64,000 bases of DNA from contig NC_083563.1 in the NCBI RefSeq assembly GCF_019925205.1, positions 7,440,001 to 7,504,000 on the forward strand, written 5' to 3'. Within the stretch, counting starts at the first letter, position 1; every line of letters starts with the position of its first letter. Below the pieces are notes generated by a model, which was given only the letters and a program-made list of their open reading frames with translations, was not told where the DNA came from and searched no databases. The position numbers were made by a program, and so were the translations under genes. This document shows, in pieces, positions 58,636 through 64,000 of this stretch. Origin of the DNA: Metopolophium dirhodum (taxonomy: Eukaryota > Arthropoda > Insecta > Hemiptera > Aphididae).

Positions 58636-59840
58636 CAAGCCTGGGCATTAACGAGTTAAAAAGTTAAAGTTAAGTTAAAAAGTTAATTTTATCTTAACTT
58701 TTTAACTTAACTAGTTACTTTGGGATATTCATTAACTTAACTATTAACTTATTACATTTATTTTTTAATTAACGTGTAATCAACGAGTTGATTTTCATTT
58801 TACAGAATAAGTTAAGTTAATTTTTAAAAAATTTATATTTTTCCAATCACTCTGTACTCTAAAGAAACACCCTGTATAGTGATACATCAGAAAATATTTT
58901 ATAATAAAAGGTTTTATATTATTATTAAATTAATTAATTATATCAAGTAACAATAAAAATATAGACATAATAATATAGTCCAATTATGACTATATGGCAT
59001 TATGATTTATGGCTATACCCTTATGGGTATATTATTGTTATCGATAACCGAAGTCACCATTTCGGGAAAAAAATATAAATCCAACAAGCCTAAAAATAAA
59101 CAAAAACCAATTATCGATATTATGATTTTGTGTGATGTGGTCCTGAAATTTTATCAAAGTTCAGTTGTGAACTTTTGGTTATACACGAACGACATAAACA
59201 GTATACAGTATGCACGTTTATAATTTATTAAAATATAATATACTATATAAAATATAATAACTATATCTATATGACTAAAATGTGAATGCTGAAATAATAA
59301 AATATTATATAATTATCCAACTATTTCAACTTATTTATTATCTTTTTCTTTAAATTATATGTTATATTTTAGTATTTTACTAAGTATGTAATACCTAGTA
59401 CCTGTCTATTTAATAAAATATTTAGTGATTATTTATTAAACACAGTAATATTCCATTTCAAACCCACACACACAAATAGTATCTGTTTTCAAGGCTTGAT
59501 TAAATAATATTAATTCATTATTTTTAGGTATTTATTTACTACTTATTATATATAGGTAAGGTAACTACTGTTCTTTTTTTTAGAAATGAAAACTTCAATG
59601 AAGTTCAATAATACACTGTATAGAGTATAAACATTTTTTCTAGTCACAGTCCAAAAATTAGTTTTGGGTTTCAGGGTTTGTAAGAAAATAAAATATGCGT
59701 AAAAAAAAATGTGTATTTACTTTTAACTTAACTGAGTTAACCCAAAATTAAATTAACTTTTAACTTTTAACTTATTGTTATTGGTGCATATTAACTTAAC
59801 TTAACTGAGTTAAAAAAAATCATGAACTTGCCCAGCCTTG
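58636..59840. mobile_element. non-autonomous hAT-type transposon
   Basis: An exact 8-bp target duplication CTAATAGG (58628-58635 and 59841-59848) brackets termini CAAGCCTGGGCA and TGCCCAGCCTTG. These are 12-bp inverted repeats with one mismatch. Eight-base duplications and CTGGGC-containing ends are typical of the hAT superfamily. The subterminal 100 bp at each side is packed with TTAACTT/AAGTTAA units. The 1205-bp body has no transposase-like frame, so it would need a helper. Confidence 0.85.
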
Positions 59841-59848
59841 CTAATAGG

Positions 59849-61393
59849 CAATAACTTACCTATTGCATAGTTTATTTATTTCCACTCATTATTTCTGTTT
59901 GTTCAAAATATTTTTCTAGAATTGAAACCCGAATTGCATACTGTTTTAAAAATAATTGATTTTAATCAAGCTGCCATAAATGGAGTAAAAAAAAATATTC
60001 CTATAAACTCCATTAAATAATTATTTTCCCATTTTTGTGTATAACATGTAAAATACACCGGACTTTTTGTCAAGTACCAAATTCCAAATTCACATTAAAT
60101 ATTTAAATTAAAAATGTTAAATTCATTCTTCTTGAGTTTGTTATTTTTGTGTTCGAAGAATTCTCAAAATTGGAATTGTACGTAGAAAATTAATTAATAT
60201 TTACGAATTATATTCTTGATTACCTATCTTGGTAATTTAGAGACACGAATACATAGAGTAAGTCGTAATTCCGAATGCAGAAATCTAAAAATGCACTGCA
60301 CAATTATGGAACAATGGAACTGTTACGATATGATTATAAATAGTATACGAATAACTAACAACTATCCATAGAATGTTTGAATTACTGTGCTTACAGGGAG
60401 TATATTGCTTACTGTCTATTGTCTTATCTTTGAAATGTATTGTATTCTTATTTGCAAAATAAAATAATGATAATAATTAATAATAATCACCAATTTAAAT
60501 TAATTTTAAATTGTTTTAATCCATCGATTCGGAAATTTATTGATGCTTTGAAAAAATAGAAATAAAACCAAATAAAAATGTATCAATGTATTGCAAAGTA
60601 ATGTGTAAACCCTTCGAAACTAAAAAACCAAAATAATAATAAAGATATTCAGCATTATAATAGTTAAAAATATAAATTTTAATGAATTTGAATGTATCAC
60701 AAGAACATTTTGTATTGTTTTCAAGTATTTCTTAAAATATTAATTTTCTTGTATTATGATTTATTATTTAGTACCTATACAATTTGTATGTATAATATTA
60801 TTATGTATTAATTGTATGCTCTATTATTGTGTAGGTATTTATTTATTTTGGTCAGTGATGTGAGCAGATGGCACCGCCCCTTGGTTACTTGATATTTTCA
60901 ATATTAATTAGGTAATTAAAAATTTTTTAAATTGTATTTGTAATATTATGTACACTATACTAATACTAATTAATTATTATAATACAATAATTAATAAAAA
61001 TATTATTATAAAGCTCATTCAGCTCAAAATAGAAGAGCTCAATTTTTCTTGAGCTCAATATTTTGAACTTAAAAAGCTGCGTTAAATTGTTCCTCGTTGT
61101 TTGAGGTTGATTGTCGTGGATAAAATGTTGATACACACATGATCACTGATGAACAAAAAATAAAAATACATTTTGCATATATCTAGCAATATTTAATTTC
61201 ATTACTGAACGTTCAATGTCATTACAACGTAGGTAAGCTTTCTTATCTTCTAGTAATAACATAAAAAACCCAATATTCCTATAGGCTTTTTTTGATAATC
61301 TACTCAACCTCGTCACATGTATTTGATAAAAATATACAGTTTGTGGTCAATGATGATCATTTCATGAAAAAAAAAAAAATTCCATCTCATACA
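59849..61393. other. no gene recognised
   Basis: A+T-rich. Clustered GAGCTC/TGAGCTCA words at 61015-61080 form short local inverted repeats. Confidence 0.5.
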
Positions 61394-61395
61394 TA

Positions 61396-61725
61396 CAGAG
61401 TGTCCCGGGAGGATATACCAATTAGCCGTAGAGGGGAACTAGCTGACCGGACAAAAACCGATTTTTTGCTGTTTTACCTATAAACTAAAAAACATGATTA
61501 TAAATCATGAGGTTAATGAAAATAAAATGTTGAAAAGTCAACATTTTCAGAAAATTAAATTCTATAAAATGGTATCAAAAAAAAATTTTTGTAGTTAAGT
61601 TAAAATATAAAATATAATAATATGTAGTCCTAGTCTCTGTGAGTCTAATAAAAAAAGAATTATAATAAATTGAATGTATTATCTCAGGAGATATCTTAAT
61701 CGGTAAATCCTCGAGGGACGCCCTG
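61396..61725. mobile_element. mariner-like MITE with TA target duplication
   Basis: Left end CAGAGTGTCCCGGGAGGATA and the reverse complement of the right end (CAGGGCGTCCCTCGAGGATT) agree at 23 of 29 positions across the full arm. TA flanks both ends (61394-61395, 61726-61727). At 330 bp with no coding frame of its own, it is a miniature element. The CAGGGTGTCCC-type end is typical of Tc1/mariner-related families. Confidence 0.8.
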
Positions 61726-62095
61726 TATACCTTGTGTCCCTTCATATATTATGTACCATTAAATATCTCAGCTCGATGAACTTAGATTGAAAAACAGTTT
61801 GCTGTGATAGATTGGAAGTACAAAAGTACACGTTTGGGGAAATTTCAAATTTTTAACTCATTTGGTTTGCGCATGCGCAGTACACCTAATGTTTTTTTTA
61901 AATAGTGACCCTTATTTTTGTCAACAGATATCGGTAGATCACTTTATTTTAAGTATCCATTGACCATGATCCAACAAAGGTTTTTAAAATTTGAAAATAA
62001 TTCAATTTTTCTAAAAACATAGTACTTCCACACTTATTGGGCGGATTTTTTTCATGGATTCGAACATTTTTACAAAGAAATAAAATGCAAATTAC

Positions 62096-62496
62096 TTTTT
62101 GTCACGCCTGCACCGAAAGTTTGGTTTTCGATAGCGGTTGAATCGGGCGGTAAAGTGGGAATCCTTATTAGTGCCAGGCGGTTAAGTGGAAATCCCAAGA
62201 AGTGCCTGGCGGTAAAGTGGAAATCTCCAAAAGTGTTGCGCGCACATTTCACGCGCGTATACCCTGCAGCACAAACAGACGCTGAAATCTATACCACGGT
62301 CGTAGGTCCTTATAAAACATAAACTTTTGGTTACAACTTATAATTATATTATAACCTCCATGCATGACGTTTAAAATAAATAAAACCAAATCGTTTCGTT
62401 CATGAATTATTGTTGTTGTATTATTATAGTCTAGTTGTTGCGTAGATCCCTGCATTACCTTTGCCGTGATCGATGAATGCAGAGGCGTGACAAAAA
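62096..62496. repeat. perfect 14-bp inverted pair around a GC-rich core
   Basis: TTTTTGTCACGCCT at 62096-62109 and its exact complement AGGCGTGACAAAAA at 62483-62496 bracket about 370 bp containing the 31-bp tandem array. This may be a nested foldback-type insertion. No target duplication was resolved. Confidence 0.55.
62146..62238. repeat. three 31-bp tandem units
   Basis: Units at 62146-62176, 62177-62207 and 62208-62238 share GGCGGTAAAGTGG.AATC and a closing AGTG. They differ at a few positions each (GGTTAAG in the second). They are more GC-rich than the surroundings. Confidence 0.9.
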
Positions 62497-62639
62497 ATAG
62501 TATGTGTGGCTCGTGCGGGATGACAATTTCCGCCCTTGCCAAACAATTTGCTATTGTAATTGTAACACATCGTTTTTATTTAAATTAATTTTTTTATCCT
62601 ATTAAATGTTTATAGTTTCTCCTTTTATTTTCTAAACAT

Positions 62640-62702
62640 TAGTACACTCACACACATACATACATACATAAATACATACATACTTACTTACTTATACATA
62701 CA
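62640..62702. repeat. CATA-type microsatellite
   Basis: Runs of CACA, CATA and CTTA tetranucleotides. Confidence 0.85.
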
Positions 62703-62739
62703 GTGGTTTTACCATAAAGGCTTGAAATGCATTGATTAA

Positions 62740-62945
62740 TTTTAGCTTTTTTTTCTAAAAATATCAATAAAAATGATTCGTGTTGTTCAAAAACTTTTGT
62801 AAAACTTAATACAAGGTTCTTCGTAAGTTTTTACTATAACTATTTAAAAATATTAACGATACATAGGTACGATTATTTTTACAAGCATTTAAAGTTAAAA
62901 TTTTGACAAAACCACAGTTAATTTTTAGTTCAAAATGTATAAAAT
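62740..62945 (-). repeat. GATTCTGAGCG-family interior fragment
   Basis: Contains TTTTTTTCTAAAAATATCAA, AATACAAGGTTCTTCG and ACAAGCATTTAAAGTTAAAA, matching the reverse copies at 17.1 and 36.4 kb. No termini. Nested inside the 61731-63264 element. Confidence 0.6.
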
Positions 62946-63264
62946 ATTTAATTTGTATGGACTTGGATATTTAATACAAAGTCTTTCATATTTCTAATCT
63001 TCTTCAAAAATATTTTGGCCTGTAATAGATCAAAATTACTTAGAAAAAAATTATCTACTTATATATGGCAACAAATATAAGGGTTGTTATTCAAAAAAAC
63101 TTAAGTTGTAAAGCGCATGTGTGAACCAAATAAGTAAAAAATTTGAAATTTTACCCAACTGTGTATTTTTGTACCTCCATCGATCACAACAACCTGTTTT
63201 CAGTCTAAGGTTATCGATCTGAGATATTTAGTGGTACATATAACTATATAAGACGGGACCCTCT

Positions 63265-63583
63265 ATACCTAGTAGTAATACTCATAAGTTATAATTATAT
63301 TATAATAACTATAAACTATATAATGCATATTATATGACTGTAGAATAATAAAATTAAAAAGTATAATAGATAGTGTAACTAATACAAAAATCAATGGGTA
63401 GATAATAATAGTTACATATACTAAGCATTGTATAATAAAATATTACGCGTTCCAAGTTTCAACCCTCCAATTTAATATTTTTAAGTTAATGTTAACATTT
63501 ATTTTTGTATGTTATGATAAAAAATATAATATACATAATACATAAATAAACCATGTACATTATACTTTTGGTTATATTTAATA
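63265..63583. other. no gene recognised
   Basis: A+T-rich spacer between the transposon cluster and the broken coding sequence. Confidence 0.55.
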
Positions 63584-63941
63584 TTATAAGCTGGAATAAT
63601 GTCCAGTATTTACAGACAGGTCAATCTCATAAAACTCAGCAGGATTTCCTGTAAGCAGTTTTGGATGTTCCATACTGTTAACGTTATTCGCCTCATATTC
63701 TACAGAACTCCAAAGAGTATACTATTGTTCAATCTTTATTTATAATTCATTCCTTTCCTCTTCAAAAATTCCCAATTGTCACGATTCTCAATTGTTGTTG
63801 AAACTATTCGATTGCTTCAAATCCTTTTAAGTCATACATTTATATTTTTTTCCATTATTATCCGTTATTCGATTGTAAGGTTAAACTTTTGTCACTGTCC
63901 CATACAATTATTATATGTCTTGAGTCATGTGTGATCATCGA
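63584..63941 (-). pseudogene. broken coding sequence, unidentified protein
   Basis: Minus strand. A strong acceptor (CTCTTTTTCATTTCAG, 63942-63944) opens a frame with T-H-D-S-R-H-I-I-I-V-W-D-S before a stop. After frame changes, other frames read Y-D-L-K-G-F-E-A-I-E, then N-R-D-N-W-E-F-L-K-R-K-G, then Y-T-L-W-S-S-V-E-Y-E. The last leads through P-K-L-L-T-G-N-P-A-E-F-Y to TAA at 63584-63586. The pieces are colinear and protein-like but separated by stops and frameshifts, so this is a decayed gene or retrocopy. The family is not recognised. The upstream part may lie beyond the window or be absent. Confidence 0.45.
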
Positions 63942-64000
63942 CTGAAATGAAAAAGAGGATTCCACTGCTTGACGTACAACTGAGAACTACAGCTAATAAA

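Larger units (their letters stand above)
61731..63264. mobile_element. element with ~155-bp inverted arms, carrying nested sequence
   Basis: Arm 61731-61881 and the reverse complement of 63109-63264 align along their length. Shared parts are TATGTACCA.TAAATATCTCA, GATGAACTTAGA-like, CTGTGAT.GAT, GAAATTTCAAATTTTT-like and CATGCGC. GTCCC near both outer ends and flanking TA suggest a mariner-related origin. The interior holds the 31-bp tandem units, a 14-bp inverted repeat pair and a fragment of the GATTCTGAGCG family (62740-62945). No transposase frame was seen. Confidence 0.7.

Noticed and set aside
61292..61483. Plus-strand open frame of 63 codons
   Set aside because: It crosses the left terminus of the mariner-like MITE, so it is a chance frame.
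1..64000. CRISPR array, operons, ribosome binding sites or riboswitches
   Set aside because: No regularly spaced direct repeats with unique spacers and no prokaryotic gene organisation; the DNA is clearly eukaryotic.

Overview
The window looks like nuclear DNA of an insect, most likely an aphid (Hemiptera: Aphididae). The sequence itself shows strongly A+T-rich DNA, a eukaryotic tRNA-Leu gene with internal Pol III boxes, spliceosomal exons bounded by GT/AG, poly-A-tailed SINEs with target-site duplications, insect-type CCTAA/TTAGG runs and many DNA-transposon relics. The aphid assignment is inference. It rests on the recurring TAGGTACCTA/TAGGTAGGTA words and on repeat families I associate with aphid assemblies. 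There is no operon, CRISPR array or other prokaryotic structure. Everything was read by eye, without alignment.

Genes. Protein-coding content is sparse and spread over long introns or intergenic DNA. The best-supported gene is on the minus strand: an internal exon (5735-5869) and a terminal exon with its stop codon (5240-5352), joined in phase across a 382-bp intron. Two weaker upstream exons (6711-6823, 7454-7527) would complete a phase-consistent reading frame of 144 residues. Just upstream, at about 7.25-8.02 kb, lies a CpG-rich block ending in a perfect plus-strand donor (AG|GTAAGT at 8019/8020). That looks like the 5' exon of a divergent plus-strand gene. A clear plus-strand coding exon (20396-20526) and weaker plus-strand candidates (24589-24662, 32103-32240, 43181-43228) could belong to it or to other genes. 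I could not assign any of these proteins to a known family. One tRNA-Leu(CAG) gene lies at 26774-26856.

Mobile DNA carries most of the recognisable structure. (i) One repeat family, with GATTCTGAGCG near each end in inverted orientation and an internal ~0.52-kb direct duplication, has at least eight copies or large fragments (about 9.9, 15.2, 16.5, 19.1, 28, 35.5, 47.1 and 57.2 kb). (ii) A hAT-type element with an exact 8-bp target duplication lies at 58636-59840. (iii) A 330-bp mariner-like MITE (61396-61725) sits beside a ~1.5-kb element with ~155-bp inverted arms (61731-63264). The larger element holds three 31-bp tandem units and a fragment of family (i). (iv) Two SINEs have target-site duplications: a strongly structured one at 25595-25867 and a composite tRNA-like/5S-like one at 34440-34675. 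Their 3' tails resemble each other. (v) There are decayed retrotransposon and transposase pieces: piggyBac-like at 3.1 kb, reverse-transcriptase-like at 33.1 kb, the C-terminal part of a non-LTR element at 50.5 kb, and a multicopy aphid-type ORF relic at 33.9 kb.

Region by region: 0-5 kb, mostly empty with relics; 5.2-8 kb, exons and a CpG-rich promoter; 8-13 kb, intron-like; 13.2-14.3 kb, a second CpG-rich block; 15-19.8 kb, repeat family copies; 20.4 kb, a coding exon; 24.2-25.9 kb, a CpG-rich block and a SINE; 26.8 kb, the tRNA; 28-36 kb, repeats and relics; 37-50 kb, sparse, with weak promoter or exon candidates; 50-58 kb, sparse; 58.6-63.3 kb, a transposon cluster; 63.6-63.9 kb, a broken coding sequence on the minus strand. 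The most interesting items are the composite SINE with a GNRA-capped hairpin, the clustered 61.4-63.3 kb elements, the overrepresented 10-bp palindrome, and the unassigned gene at 5.2-7.5 kb.
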